From Corallococcus coralloides DSM 2259 (GTDB taxonomy: Bacteria; Myxococcota; Myxococcia; Myxococcales; Myxococcaceae): 64,000 nucleotides of DNA. Location of the stretch: positions 4,588,001 through 4,652,000 of the forward strand of contig NC_017030.1 of the NCBI RefSeq assembly GCF_000255295.1, given 5' to 3'. The translations under genes and the position numbers were made by a program. Below the pieces are notes generated by a model. The model saw only the letters and a list, made by a program, of their open reading frames with translations. It was not told the origin of the DNA and made no database searches. The stretch's first letter is position 1, and every line of letters begins with the position of its first letter. Positions 52,380 to 61,457 of the stretch are shown piece by piece.

Positions 52380-53282
52380 TTACAGCTGGATGACCATCGC
52401 CTCTTTCGCGGCGATGGTGGCCTTGCGGTGCTTGCGCACCTCGCGCAGCAGCTTGTCCATGCCCGCGTCGTCGCGGCCCGGGTCGTGGTGGAAGAGCACC
52501 AGCTGCTTCACCTCGCTGGCGTCCGCCGCGCGCACCGCCGCTTCCCATGTCGAGTGGCCCCAGCCCGTGCGGGCAGGGCCCGTGAGGCCGCGGTACTCGG
52601 CCTCCGTGTACATGGAGTCGTAGATGAGCGCGTCCGCGCCCCGCGCGAAGTCGAACAGCTTCGCGTCCAGGTCGGTGCCGTGCTCCACGTCCGTCGCGTA
52701 CACCAGCGAGCGCCCGCCGAAGTCCACCCGGTAGCCCACGTTGCCGCCCGGGTGGTTCAGCTCCAGCGTGCGCACGACGGCCTTGCCCACCGGGATGTCC
52801 TCGCCCACCACCACGTCCCGGTACGCCAGGCGCGTGCGGAACACGTCCTCCGCCGTCACCGGGAAGTAGGGGTGCACCATCTGCCCGGCCAATATCTGCT
52901 TGAGCGACTTGCCGTCCCGAGGTGACCCGTACAGCGTCACGTCGTTCGCCGGAGAGAACATCGGCGAGAAGAACGGCAGGCCCTGCAGGTGGTCGTAGTG
53001 GTAGTGCGAGATGAAGATGGACGCCTTGACGGGCTTGCGCGTCGCCACCAGCGCATCTCCCAGGCCTCGCGCTCCCGAGCCCAGGTCGAAGATGAGCAGC
53101 TCGTCGCCGCAGCGGACCTCCACGCACGGCGTGTTGCCGCCGTAGCGCTTCGTCGCCGGGCCTGGGGAGGGGATGGAGCCGCGCACCCCCCAGAAGCGCA
53201 CCTCGAAGCGCGCGGTGCTCCGCCGGGCCGGGCGCTCAGCCGGCCTTGGCTTCGGTGTCGTCGTCCTCCGCGAAGAGCTCAA
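52380..53282 (-). CDS. MBL-fold metallo-hydrolase
   Basis: This is a 300-residue metallo-beta-lactamase-fold enzyme. Motifs are RFWGVRGSIPSPGPATKRYG, FDLGSGARG, SHYHYDHLQGLPFF (metal-binding HYHYDH at 93-98), YATDVEHG and LVLFHHDPGRDD. This set resembles phosphodiesterases of the PhnP/class III cAMP phosphodiesterase type rather than lactamases or RNase Z; the substrate is unknown. The ATG at 53282 lies inside the end of ribA, giving a 47-base overlap in another frame. Starting after the ribA stop would leave only a GTG immediately before the conserved RFWG. The first 25 residues are basic and low in complexity, so the true start is uncertain. Confidence 0.88.
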   Translation of the reverse strand: MSSSRRTTTPKPRPAERPARRSTARFEVRFWGVRGSIPSPGPATKRYGGNTPCVEVRCGDELLIFDLGSGARGLGDALVATRKPVKASIFISHYHYDHLQGLPFFSPMFSPANDVTLYGSPRDGKSLKQILAGQMVHPYFPVTAEDVFRTRLAYRDVVVGEDIPVGKAVVRTLELNHPGGNVGYRVDFGGRSLVYATDVEHGTDLDAKLFDFARGADALIYDSMYTEAEYRGLTGPARTGWGHSTWEAAVRAADASEVKQLVLFHHDPGRDDAGMDKLLREVRKHRKATIAAKEAMVIQL

Positions 53283-53910
53283 TCAGGTGCCCCGTACGCT
53301 CGCGCTTCGTCTTCAAATAGTCGACGTTATGCGGATTGTGCTCGGTCCGGGAAGGGATTCGGCGCCGAACCGCCACGCCTTCCTCCACCAGCCCGGCGAT
53401 CTTCAGCGGGTTGTTGGTGATCAGGTCCACCGACCGCACGTCCAGCGACCGCAGCATTTCCGCAGCGATGTCGTAGGAGCGCAAGTCATCCGCGAACCCC
53501 AGCTGGCGGTTGGCCTCGTAGGTGTCCAGCCCCTTGGACTGCAGGGCGTAGGCCTTGATCTTGTTGCCCAGGCCGATGCCCCGGCCCTCCTGGCGCAGGT
53601 AGAGCACCACGCCCAGCCCGTTCTGGGACACGAAGTCGAGCGCCCGGTCCAGCTGCTCGCGGCAGTCGCACTTGAGGCTGCCGAACACCTCGCTCGTGAG
53701 GCACTCGGAGTGGATGCGCACCGGCACCCCCTCCATCCCCTTGGGGTCGCCCACCACCAGCGCCACGTGCTCGCGGCCGTTCCGCTTGTCGCGGAAGACG
53801 ATGGTCTTCAGCACCCCGCGGGCCGTGGGCACGTCCGCCTCCGAGTACCGCTCCAGGTGCTGGGTCGGCTTTCGGGTCGGCAGGACCTGAGGTGAGCGCG
53901 TGTCGGACAT
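53236..53910 (-). CDS. ribA: GTP cyclohydrolase II RibA
   Basis: RibA opens GTP to the pyrimidine precursor of riboflavin. The 224-residue protein has the zinc site HSECLTSEVFGSLKCDC (Cys 70, 81, 83), the GTP-binding LYLRQEGRGIGLGNKIKAYA and LRSYDIAAEMLRSLDVRSVD with LITNNPLKIAGL. It is the stand-alone form without the RibB domain. No FMN riboswitch is visible in the 120 bases upstream. The 3' end overlaps the MBL-fold gene. Confidence 0.96.
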   Translation of the reverse strand: MSDTRSPQVLPTRKPTQHLERYSEADVPTARGVLKTIVFRDKRNGREHVALVVGDPKGMEGVPVRIHSECLTSEVFGSLKCDCREQLDRALDFVSQNGLGVVLYLRQEGRGIGLGNKIKAYALQSKGLDTYEANRQLGFADDLRSYDIAAEMLRSLDVRSVDLITNNPLKIAGLVEEGVAVRRRIPSRTEHNPHNVDYLKTKRERTGHLIELFAEDDDTEAKAG

Positions 53911-54032
53911 GGTAGGTCGTCTCCCAGAGAGGGGCCGTTACTTCTCGCCCCCCTGGATGCAAGTCAAGGTGACACCCCGATGGGTGTGGTGAAACCCGCC
54001 TGTTTGGATGCGGCGGACGTGGACTGCGTTGC

Positions 54033-55274
54033 TCAAGCGACCCACGAGAGGGGGAGCAGCTCCACATGGGAGCCATCAGTCAAGCTGCTGGTATCTCGGG
54101 GAAAGTGAAGCAAATGTGTGGCTGCCGCAGCTGAACGCAGGGCCCCCGACGTCTGAGTCCCCAGGGGTTTCGCCCACAGCTCGCCCGCCCGCCAGGTGGC
54201 CGTGACGCGCACAAAGTGGGCAAGCCCCGGGGCCTTGGAGAGCCTGCCCTCCAGGCGGCCGGCGACGCGGGGTGGCTCCACGTCCGCGTGCCCCAGGAGC
54301 CGGCGCAGGGCGGGGCGCACGAAGAGCTCGAAGGTCACCAGGGACGACGTGGGGTTGCCGGGCAGGCCCATGAACAGGGTGGAGCCCCGCTGGCCCACCA
54401 CCAGCGGCTTGCCGGGCTTGATGGCCACGCGCCAGAAGCGCTGCTCCACGCCCAGGGCCTCCAGGGCGTCCTTCACGAAGTCGTGGTCGCCCACGGAGAC
54501 TCCCGCGCTGGTGAGCACCACGTCGAAGCCTTCCGTGCGCGCCAGGGCCTCCTGGACGGCCTCACGCGTGTCCCGGGCGATACCCAGGCGCGTGGGCACG
54601 CCGCCCGCGCGCCGCACCGCCAGGGCCAGGGCGGGGGCGTTGATGTCCACGATGCCGTCGCCAGGGGGCTCGTCCACGCGGCACAGCTCGTCCCCGGTGG
54701 ACAGCACCGCCACGCGCGGCCGGCGGGGCACCGGCACCGTGCCCTGGCCCTGTGCCCACAGGAGCCCCAGCTCCGGGATGCCCAGGGGCGTGCCGCGCCG
54801 CAGCAGGACGTCGCCTTCCTTCGCGTCCTCGCCCCGGGGGCGGATGAAGTTCCCGGGCCCCACGGACTCCAGGATCTCCACGGCGTCCGGCTCGTCGTTG
54901 GTAGCGGTGGGGACGGGGCGGGTGCGCTCGCGCATCACCACCGCGTCCGCGCCCGGGGGCAGGGGCGCCCCGGTCATGATCCGCGCGCAGGTGCCGGGGA
55001 CGACCTCCCGGGTGGCGCGTCTGCCGGCGAACACCGTCTCGCCCACCGCGAGGCGCACGGGCAGGGGGCCCGCCAGGTCCCGGGCCTGGACCGCGTAGCC
55101 GTCCATGGCGGAGTTGTCCCAGGGGGGCAGGGTGCGGCGGGCGGGGACGTCCTCGGCCAGCGCGCGGCCCAGGGCGTCATCCCCGGGCACCCACTCGGTG
55201 GCCAGCGGCGTGCACAGCCCGAGGATCCGCGCTCGGGCCTCCTCCACCGGCAGCAATGCGGGGGCGTCACTCAT
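54033..55274 (-). CDS. moeA: Molybdopterin molybdenumtransferase MoeA
   Basis: MoeA inserts molybdate into adenylylated molybdopterin. The start MSDAPALLPVEEARARI at 55274 gives 413 residues; the frame continues to 56909 only as an antisense shadow of the next gene. Signatures are LPPWDNSAMDGYAVQARDL, GAPLPPGADAVVMRE, RVAVLSTGDELC, the MoCF-type TSAGVSVGDHDFVKDAL (the usual TSGG has one Ala) and GLPGNPTSSLVTFELFVRP. All four MoeA domains appear intact. It complements moaA at 16.4 kb and could serve the exported IorAB-like enzyme; other Moco genes are not in the window. Confidence 0.95.
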   Translation of the reverse strand: MSDAPALLPVEEARARILGLCTPLATEWVPGDDALGRALAEDVPARRTLPPWDNSAMDGYAVQARDLAGPLPVRLAVGETVFAGRRATREVVPGTCARIMTGAPLPPGADAVVMRERTRPVPTATNDEPDAVEILESVGPGNFIRPRGEDAKEGDVLLRRGTPLGIPELGLLWAQGQGTVPVPRRPRVAVLSTGDELCRVDEPPGDGIVDINAPALALAVRRAGGVPTRLGIARDTREAVQEALARTEGFDVVLTSAGVSVGDHDFVKDALEALGVEQRFWRVAIKPGKPLVVGQRGSTLFMGLPGNPTSSLVTFELFVRPALRRLLGHADVEPPRVAGRLEGRLSKAPGLAHFVRVTATWRAGELWAKPLGTQTSGALRSAAAATHLLHFPRDTSSLTDGSHVELLPLSWVA

Positions 55275-55436
55275 GCTGTTTTCCCACCCAAAGTCCGTGG
55301 GAAAATCAAGTGTTAGTTTGACAGCCCAGCTGATCATCGTTACAAGCAACCGTGATCGCGAGGCTCGCGTCCAACAGCAGGGGCGTCCCGCCAACCCGTT
55401 GATAGCACACGGGAAATTTCCAAGGAGACAGCGTCG

Positions 55437-56828
55437 ATGGCCAAGCCCAAGTCCGGGGCGAAGAAGCCGACTCCCGCTGCAAAAGCCGGTGCGAAGCCTG
55501 CCGCGAAGAAGGACAACGCGGCCCGCCTGGATCTGATCAGGAACGCCTCGAAGAAGGTGGCGACGGCCGCGACGAAGGTCGTCAAGGCGGTGGCTGAAGG
55601 GGCGAAGGGAAAGGTCGCGGCGGCGAAGAAGGCGGTGGCGGAGAAGGTGGAGAAGGCCCCCGCGGCCGCCAAGAAGGCGGCGGCCAAGGCTGCTCCCACG
55701 ACGCCTCCCGCGAAGGCCGGCAAGGCCGCGCCCGCCGCGAAGGCCGCGCCTGCCGCCCCCGCCGGGAAGAAGGGTGCCGGGAAGGCGGGTGGAAAGACTC
55801 CGTCGGCCGTCCCCGCCGGTCCTCCCGTGGAGAAGCCGCGCCCGCGCGCGACGAAGCTTCCGCCCGTGGGCGAGCCGCTCACGAAGCGTGAGATGGAGCA
55901 GCTGCTCACCGCCGGCGAGGGCCGCGGCGTGATGGGCGAGGGCAGCCTCAAGGGCCGGCTCATCCTCAGCGGCGAGATGCCCCACCTGGTCGTCGTGGGC
56001 CGCGACAAGCGCGAGCTGACGTTCCTGTTGCAGGGACCGGATCAGGAAGTGCTGCCGGCCTACGTGGACCACAAGGTCTCCGTGAGCGGCCTCATCAAGA
56101 AGACGACCAACCACAGCGGCGTGGTGGAGGTACGCAAGTACTCCGCCAAGAAGCCCGAGGTGGAAGAGGTCGCGCCGCCTCCGTCGGACTCGGAGCCGAA
56201 GCTGCGCTACCTGTCGCCCGGCGAGGTCTCCATGGCCATCGCCGCGGGCATGGGCGCCGGCATCAAGGGCTTCGCCAGCATCCGGGGCAACCTGGAGATG
56301 ATGGGCGAGGACTTCGTGCTCGTCGTGTCCAACGGCGGCACGCGCCAGCAGGTGTCCTTCGCCATCGAGGGCAAGGCGGCGGTGAAGAGCCTGCGCAAGC
56401 ACGTGGGGCAGACGCTCCAGGTGACGGGCGTGGTGGACAAGACGTCCGGCTGGGGCGGCCGCATCACCGCGGAGACGGTGGAGCCGCGTCCGTCCGAGGC
56501 GCGCTCGGTGTCGCGCGACGAGATGGAGCTGGTGCACATCGAGGGTGAGGTGCCCACGTCCGTGGACGTGAAGCTCAACCACGGCCTCACGGTGCGCCTG
56601 CCGGAGCAGCCCGGCGCCACCTGGGCCATCGAGCCGACGCTGGCCAAGCGCGTGGGGCTGCGCGAGGCCAACTTCGAGCCGGGCCCCAACGGCAGCCCGG
56701 CCACCCGCGAGTTCTTCTTCACGCCGCGCAACCCCGGCAACTTCGAAGTGGAGTTCTTCCTCGCCAAGGCGTTCACGCCGGGTGTGGTGGAGCGCTCCTT
56801 CAAGATCAACGTCACCGTCAAGCCCTGA
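55437..56828 (+). CDS. Histone H1-like tail joined to OB-like and Ig-like domains, uncharacterised
   Basis: The 463-residue protein starts at ATG 55437 with AAGGAG upstream. Residues 1-135 are Ala/Lys/Pro-rich (KKAVAEKVEKAPAAAKKAAA), like the DNA-binding tail of histone H1 and of some bacterial nucleoid proteins. Two beta-rich segments follow (SLKGRLILSGEMPHLVVVGR, DHKVSVSGLIKKTTNHSGVV; and SIRGNLEMMGEDFVLVVSNG, HVGQTLQVTGVVDKTSGWGG) that look like duplicated OB folds. The last 100 residues (VKLNHGLTVRLPEQPGATWA, FFFTPRNPGNFEVEFFLAKA) resemble the chagasin/I42 inhibitor fold. There is no signal peptide, so it should be cytoplasmic. Nucleic-acid binding is likely from composition; the rest is inferred. 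Confidence 0.82.
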   Translation: MAKPKSGAKKPTPAAKAGAKPAAKKDNAARLDLIRNASKKVATAATKVVKAVAEGAKGKVAAAKKAVAEKVEKAPAAAKKAAAKAAPTTPPAKAGKAAPAAKAAPAAPAGKKGAGKAGGKTPSAVPAGPPVEKPRPRATKLPPVGEPLTKREMEQLLTAGEGRGVMGEGSLKGRLILSGEMPHLVVVGRDKRELTFLLQGPDQEVLPAYVDHKVSVSGLIKKTTNHSGVVEVRKYSAKKPEVEEVAPPPSDSEPKLRYLSPGEVSMAIAAGMGAGIKGFASIRGNLEMMGEDFVLVVSNGGTRQQVSFAIEGKAAVKSLRKHVGQTLQVTGVVDKTSGWGGRITAETVEPRPSEARSVSRDEMELVHIEGEVPTSVDVKLNHGLTVRLPEQPGATWAIEPTLAKRVGLREANFEPGPNGSPATREFFFTPRNPGNFEVEFFLAKAFTPGVVERSFKINVTVKP

Positions 56829-56844
56829 CGGCTTGGGCGCACGG

Positions 56845-56879
56845 GCCCTCCCTGGACCGCAAGGTCTGCCAGGGAGGGC
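56845..56879 (+). terminator. Strong hairpin between the H1-like gene and rnr
   Basis: GCCCTCCCTGG (56845-56855) pairs perfectly with CCAGGGAGGGC (56869-56879), and inside it ACC-GCAA-GGT closes a GCAA tetraloop with a three-base bulge. It lies 17 bases after the upstream stop. There is no T-run, so it may act with Rho or as an mRNA-stabilising structure. Confidence 0.55.
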
Positions 56880-56955
56880 GAATGGGGGCCGGGGGGTTCC
56901 CGCCCGCACCCTTCGGGCTTACCCGTTCCCTCAGCGGCCTTGCCGCATCCCCACC

Positions 56956-59900
56956 GTGAGCCTCTCCCAAGACCACATCCGACAGCTGCTCGCCGAAGCC
57001 GACCACCCCCTGGGCGTGAAGGAGCTCCTTCGTGTCGCGGGGCTGAATCCCGGCCAGCAGACCGACCTCAAGCGCGCCCTGCGTGAGCTGGTGCGCGCGG
57101 GCGCCATCGTCAAGGACGGCAAGCGATTCCGCCTGGAAGGCCCCCGCGTGCCCCGGGCGCCCGAGTCCGGCTTCGAGTCCCGCCGGGACGCGTCCGCGCC
57201 ACCCTTCAAGAAGCGGGGCCCCGCGCCGGGCAGCGGGCGGGAGGAGCGCCGGGGCGGCTTCCGCGAGGACCGTCCAGGCTTCCGTGGCGGCGGCGACTTC
57301 CGGCGCTCGCTGCAGCGCGGCTCCCGGGACGACCGCTTCGAAGAGTCCGGGCAGCCCGCGGTGGAGGGCATCCTCCACATGCACCGGGACGGCTTCGGCT
57401 TCGTGCACCCGGTGTCGGGCGAGGGGGAGAACATCTTCCTGCCGCCCGGCGAGGCGCAGCGGGCGCTCGATAACGACCGCGTCCTCGTGGAGGTGGCGGG
57501 GCGGCCGGGCCGCTTCGAGGGCCGGCTGGTGCGGGTCATCAACCGGCGGCGTGAGCTGGCGGTGGGCACGTACGTGGCGCAGGGCCGGCACTCGCTGGTG
57601 ATGACCACGGACTCGAGCCTTCCGGGCCCCATCCGCGTGCCGCCGACGCAGATGGCGCGCGACGGCGACCTGGTGAAGGTCCGGCTGGGCGTGGGCGCGG
57701 ACCTGCTGGAGCCCGGGCAGGGGCTGTTCGGCGAGGTGGCCGGTTCGCTGGGCCGGCCGGGCGACCCGAGCGCGGAGGTGCTGGGGTCCGCGTTCGCGCA
57801 TGGCTTCAACGACGAGTTCCCGCCGGAGGTGATGGACGAGGCGGACGCGTTCGCGGTGAAGGTCACGGAGGCGGAGGCCACGGAGGGCAATCGCCGCGAC
57901 CTGCGCAAGATGCCGCTCATCACCATCGACGGTGAGGACGCGCGCGACTTCGACGACGCCGTGTACGCGGAGCCCCAGGCCGGAGGTTGGCGGCTGGTGG
58001 TGGCCATCGCGGACGTGTCGCACTACGTGAAGGAGCGCAGCGCGCTGGACGCGGAGGCGCTCAACCGCGCCACGTCGGTGTACCTGCCGGACCGCGTGCT
58101 GCCCATGCTGCCGGAGCGCCTGTCCAACGGCATCTGCTCGCTGCGCCCGGACGAGGACCGGCTGTGCATGGTGGCGGACATGACGTTCGACCGCCACGGC
58201 CAGCGGCGCACGCACGAGCTGTACCCGGCGGTGATGCGCAGCGTGGCGCGCTGCACGTACAACGAGGTGCAGGACGTCCTGGACGGCAAGGACGTGCCGC
58301 ACCGCAACTTCCTCAAGCCCCAGTTCGAGCAGTTGATGGCGCTGGCGCGCGCGCTGATGGGCATGCGCAAGGCGCGAGGCGCCATCGACTTCGACGTGCC
58401 GGAGCACAAGGTGGTGCTGGGCGAGGACGGCGTGCCGCAGCGCATGGAGAAGCGCGAGCGCAAGGACAGCCACCGGCTCATCGAGGAGTGCATGCTGGCC
58501 GCCAACGAGGCGGTGGCCACGTACTTCCAGGACGAGGGCCTGCCCACGGTGTACCGGTTCCACGGCGAGCCGGATCCGCAGAAGCTGGCGGCGTTCGCGG
58601 TGCTGGCGGAGGCGTACGGCTTCCAGCTCAACGTGGAGGACGGCGTTTCGTCCAAGGAGCTGGACGCGTTCATCACGCAGCTGGAGGGGCACCCGGAGCA
58701 GCGGGCGCTGAACCAGCTGTTGCTGCGCTCCATGATGCAGGCCGTGTACACGGCGACGCGCGTGGGCCACTACGGCCTGGCGGCGGAGAACTACCTGCAC
58801 TTCACGTCGCCCATCCGGCGCTATCCCGACCTGCTGGTGCACCGCGTCCTGAAGGCGGTGTGGGCACGCAAGGGCAAGAAGCCCTCGGATGCGCAGCTGG
58901 ATCGCGAGGAGGAGCGGCTGGAGGGCATGGCGCAGCAGTGCTCGGAGCGCGAGCGCGCGGCCATGACGGTGGAGCGCGAGGTGGTGGCGTTCTACGCGGC
59001 CCTGATGATGAAGGACCGCGTGGGCGAGGAGTTCGACGCGACCGTGGCGGGCATCGCCGAGTTCGGCTTCTTCGTGGAGCTGGACGAGGTCCACGTCGAG
59101 GGCCTGGTGAAGGGCGAGTCGCTGGGGCCGGGCTCCAAGCTGGACAAGCGCACGCACTCGCTCGTGTATCCGAATGGCCGGCGCGTTCGCGTGGGACAGA
59201 AGCTGCGCGTGCGGCTGCTGTCCGCGAACACGACGGCGCGGAAGATCGACTTCGAGGCGCTCCAGTTCGAGGACGAGGCCCCGCTGCAGAGCACCGGCGG
59301 CGCACGTCCGCCACCGCGCCGCCGCGAGTACGTGAACGAGGCGCCGGGCCGTCACAAGGGTGGCAGGCCCGGACGCAGCGAGCGCGAGGCCGCGAAGACG
59401 GGCCGCACGCCGTCGCGCAAGCCCGCGGGGAACGCGGACGCGGAGCAGTGGCGGTCGCTCGCGGAGGCGGAGGAGACGCCGTTCGGCGTGAAGAAGGCGT
59501 GGGAGCCGCCCACGCCCGAGGACGCCGCCACCGTGGAGGCCGCGACGGTCTCCGGGTACGGCGACGAGGTCCTGGGAGAAGCGCCGGCCGCGTCGCGTCC
59601 TCGAGGACGGTTCAGCCGGGAAGGGCGCCGCGAGGAGGCCGCTCCCGCCCGCGCCACCTCCCGCTTCCTGCGTTCCCGCCAGGAAGAGGCCCCCGCGCCA
59701 AAGGCGGAGCCCGCCATCCCGGCCAAGGGCAAGCGCAAGGTCATCCGTCCCTCGCTCCCCGCGACCGATGAGGGCAGCGAGCCCGGCACGGCGTCCCGCG
59801 ACGACCTTGCCGGCGCGGACCGCCCCGGTGACGAGGCCGTGCGCGACGCGAAGCGCTCCCGTGAGGCCTGGGACGCGGATCGCTCCGGCGACGCGGCTCC

Positions 59901-60204
59901 TTCCCGCGCGAAGCCCTCTCGCGAGGCCTTCACTCCGCCCGCCTTCGACTCCGAGGACGGCGCGCCTGCTGCTTCACCGCACCCGGGCTTCGACCGGATC
60001 CGCGCGCTGGCCGCGCAGCGGGGCCAGCTCCCCACGGGGGCGGCTCCGGGCCGCGCGGGCGCGTCCAAGAAGGTCCGCAAGGCGGCCTCTGGCGCGAGCG
60101 CGAAGGCGAAGCCCTCGAAGAAGTCCGCGCCGAAGAAGGCCGGCGGCTCGAAGGGCGCGGGCAAGAAGCCGGGGCGGGGCGCTCCGGGCAAGCGCAAGCG
60201 CTGA
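56956..60204 (+). CDS. rnr: Ribonuclease R with extended basic C-terminal tail
   Basis: RNase R is a 3'-5' exoribonuclease that degrades structured RNA. The GTG at 56956 (VSLSQDHIRQLLAEADHPLG) begins at the winged-helix domain. The 1082-residue protein then has an Arg/Gly-rich linker (about 75-130), cold-shock domains (VEGILHMHRDGFGFVHPVSG), the RNB catalytic domain (DGEDARDFDDAVYAEPQAGG, Asp residues near 325) and an S1 domain (about 690-780, FDATVAGIAEFGFFVELDEV). About 300 further low-complexity residues rich in Lys, Arg, Ala, Pro and Glu follow, ending SKGAGKKPGRGAPGKRKR. Typical enterobacterial RNase R is about 810 residues, so the tail and the N-terminal linker are expansions, probably for RNA or ribosome binding. 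No clear ribosome site precedes the GTG. Confidence 0.94.
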   Translation: MSLSQDHIRQLLAEADHPLGVKELLRVAGLNPGQQTDLKRALRELVRAGAIVKDGKRFRLEGPRVPRAPESGFESRRDASAPPFKKRGPAPGSGREERRGGFREDRPGFRGGGDFRRSLQRGSRDDRFEESGQPAVEGILHMHRDGFGFVHPVSGEGENIFLPPGEAQRALDNDRVLVEVAGRPGRFEGRLVRVINRRRELAVGTYVAQGRHSLVMTTDSSLPGPIRVPPTQMARDGDLVKVRLGVGADLLEPGQGLFGEVAGSLGRPGDPSAEVLGSAFAHGFNDEFPPEVMDEADAFAVKVTEAEATEGNRRDLRKMPLITIDGEDARDFDDAVYAEPQAGGWRLVVAIADVSHYVKERSALDAEALNRATSVYLPDRVLPMLPERLSNGICSLRPDEDRLCMVADMTFDRHGQRRTHELYPAVMRSVARCTYNEVQDVLDGKDVPHRNFLKPQFEQLMALARALMGMRKARGAIDFDVPEHKVVLGEDGVPQRMEKRERKDSHRLIEECMLAANEAVATYFQDEGLPTVYRFHGEPDPQKLAAFAVLAEAYGFQLNVEDGVSSKELDAFITQLEGHPEQRALNQLLLRSMMQAVYTATRVGHYGLAAENYLHFTSPIRRYPDLLVHRVLKAVWARKGKKPSDAQLDREEERLEGMAQQCSERERAAMTVEREVVAFYAALMMKDRVGEEFDATVAGIAEFGFFVELDEVHVEGLVKGESLGPGSKLDKRTHSLVYPNGRRVRVGQKLRVRLLSANTTARKIDFEALQFEDEAPLQSTGGARPPPRRREYVNEAPGRHKGGRPGRSEREAAKTGRTPSRKPAGNADAEQWRSLAEAEETPFGVKKAWEPPTPEDAATVEAATVSGYGDEVLGEAPAASRPRGRFSREGRREEAAPARATSRFLRSRQEEAPAPKAEPAIPAKGKRKVIRPSLPATDEGSEPGTASRDDLAGADRPGDEAVRDAKRSREAWDADRSGDAAPSRAKPSREAFTPPAFDSEDGAPAASPHPGFDRIRALAAQRGQLPTGAAPGRAGASKKVRKAASGASAKAKPSKKSAPKKAGGSKGAGKKPGRGAPGKRKR

Positions 60205-60255
60205 ACGTGGGGCCGGGCCTTCCGGCCGCGCCGCCGTTCCACTCAAGGAGGCCGT

Positions 60256-60474
60256 GTGGGTGCTGTGCGAATCGTGGGGTTGATGCTCGCGGTGGCGGGC
60301 GGAGTGCTGCTGTTCACCGGGCTCAAGGCGCGGGACTCGCTCACGGAGCGCGCCACGGAGCTCATCACCGGCCGCAACACCGAGCAGACCACGCTCTACG
60401 TCGCGGGCGGCGGCGCCGCGCTGGTGGGCGGCGTGCTGCTGGCCCTCTTCGGGGGAGGACGAGGCCGGCGTTAG
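60256..60474 (+). CDS. DUF3185 small membrane protein
   Basis: The gene starts with GTG at 60256 after AAGGAG. The 72-residue product has two membrane helices (IVGLMLAVAGGVLLFTGLKA and LYVAGGGAALVGGVLLALFG) separated by SLTERATELITGRNTEQT, the layout of the DUF3185 family. The function is unknown. It lies 51 bases after rnr on the same strand and is probably co-transcribed. Confidence 0.82.
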   Translation: MGAVRIVGLMLAVAGGVLLFTGLKARDSLTERATELITGRNTEQTTLYVAGGGAALVGGVLLALFGGGRGRR

Positions 60475-60495
60475 GCCCCGTCCCCTCCACCCGGA

Positions 60496-61335
60496 CTACT
60501 TGGTGGCGCCGGAGGCCTGCGCGGCCTTGGCGCGCTTGGTCGCCTCGCCGAACTGCTTGGTCGCCTCGTTGGCCTGGGCCGTCAGCTCCTCGACGCGCTT
60601 GGCGTGAGCGGCGGCGCTGGCCTTGGCGGCGGCGACGCGCTCCGCGGCGTCCGGATCCACCACGGCCTTCTTGCCCTTCTCCGGCTTGGGCGGCGTGGCG
60701 GCCTCGATGGCCTCCTGCTCGGCGGCCTGCTGCAGCGACTTCTCGTGCTCGATGTACTTGAACATCACGACGCGCTTGTTCAGGTACGGGTTGGGCAGGT
60801 CCGGGTTGATGGCGATGACCTGATCATACGTCTTCAGCGCGAGCTCCAGCTCCGCGGGGACCGCGGGCGCGGACATGGAGCGGGCGCCACCGCGCTGCGA
60901 GTGCACCTCCGCGATCCAGCCGAGCGCGTCGGTGTCCTTCGGGTTGATCTTCAGGCACTCCTCGAAATACTGCTTCGCCTTGTCCAGCGGGCCGCTCTTC
61001 GCGTACATCGCCGCGACGTTGCGGTAGACGTCGGCCTTCTCAGCGGGCGTCTTCGCGTAGTCCAGCAGCTTCAGCGCGGCCTGCGCGGCCTCCTCCGTCT
61101 GGCCCGCCTGCATGTGCGCGAAGGCCTTCTTCTCCCAGACCTTCTCCTGGTTCGGGTCGATCTTCAGCGACTCCTCGTACTCCTTCACCGCCTCCGCGTA
61201 GTTCTTGTCGGCGAGGAAGTTGGTGCCCTTGACCCGGTGCTCCTTGGCCTTCTCTTCCTTCTCATCCGCGCAGCCGAAGGAACCGCCCAGGGTCAGCACA
61301 CCCAGCATCAAACCCACGCTACCCAGCCGCTTCAT
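60496..61335 (-). CDS. TPR-repeat lipoprotein
   Basis: With the ATG at 61335 (MKRLGSVGLMLGVLTLGGSF) the protein has 279 residues and a lipobox SFGC at residue 22. Residues 30-165 contain three to four tetratricopeptide repeats (GTNFLADKNYAEAVKEYEES, EKVWEKKAFAHMQAGQTEEA, YFEECLKINPKDTDALGWIA). The C-terminal third is a Glu/Ala/Lys coiled-coil-like stretch (ERVAAAKASAAAHAKRVEEL). TPR lipoproteins scaffold envelope complexes; no partner is indicated by the neighbours, which are convergent (DUF3185) or an ABC importer transcribed in the same direction upstream. Confidence 0.88.
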   Translation of the reverse strand: MKRLGSVGLMLGVLTLGGSFGCADEKEEKAKEHRVKGTNFLADKNYAEAVKEYEESLKIDPNQEKVWEKKAFAHMQAGQTEEAAQAALKLLDYAKTPAEKADVYRNVAAMYAKSGPLDKAKQYFEECLKINPKDTDALGWIAEVHSQRGGARSMSAPAVPAELELALKTYDQVIAINPDLPNPYLNKRVVMFKYIEHEKSLQQAAEQEAIEAATPPKPEKGKKAVVDPDAAERVAAAKASAAAHAKRVEELTAQANEATKQFGEATKRAKAAQASGATK

Positions 61336-61457
61336 GCCCAATGCCTTTCGTGAAGTTCCAGGGGGCACGTCCCAGCCGGGGGCCCCACGCGGCGCGGAAT
61401 ATACCCGAACTCGCCTCGTGTACCCCCCGTCCTGAAGGCCCGGGCCGGCAGGGCGCT

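Noticed and set aside
55275-56909. Upstream extension of the moeA frame to 56909
   Set aside because: MoeA homology begins at 55274. The extension is antisense to the H1-like gene and low in complexity.
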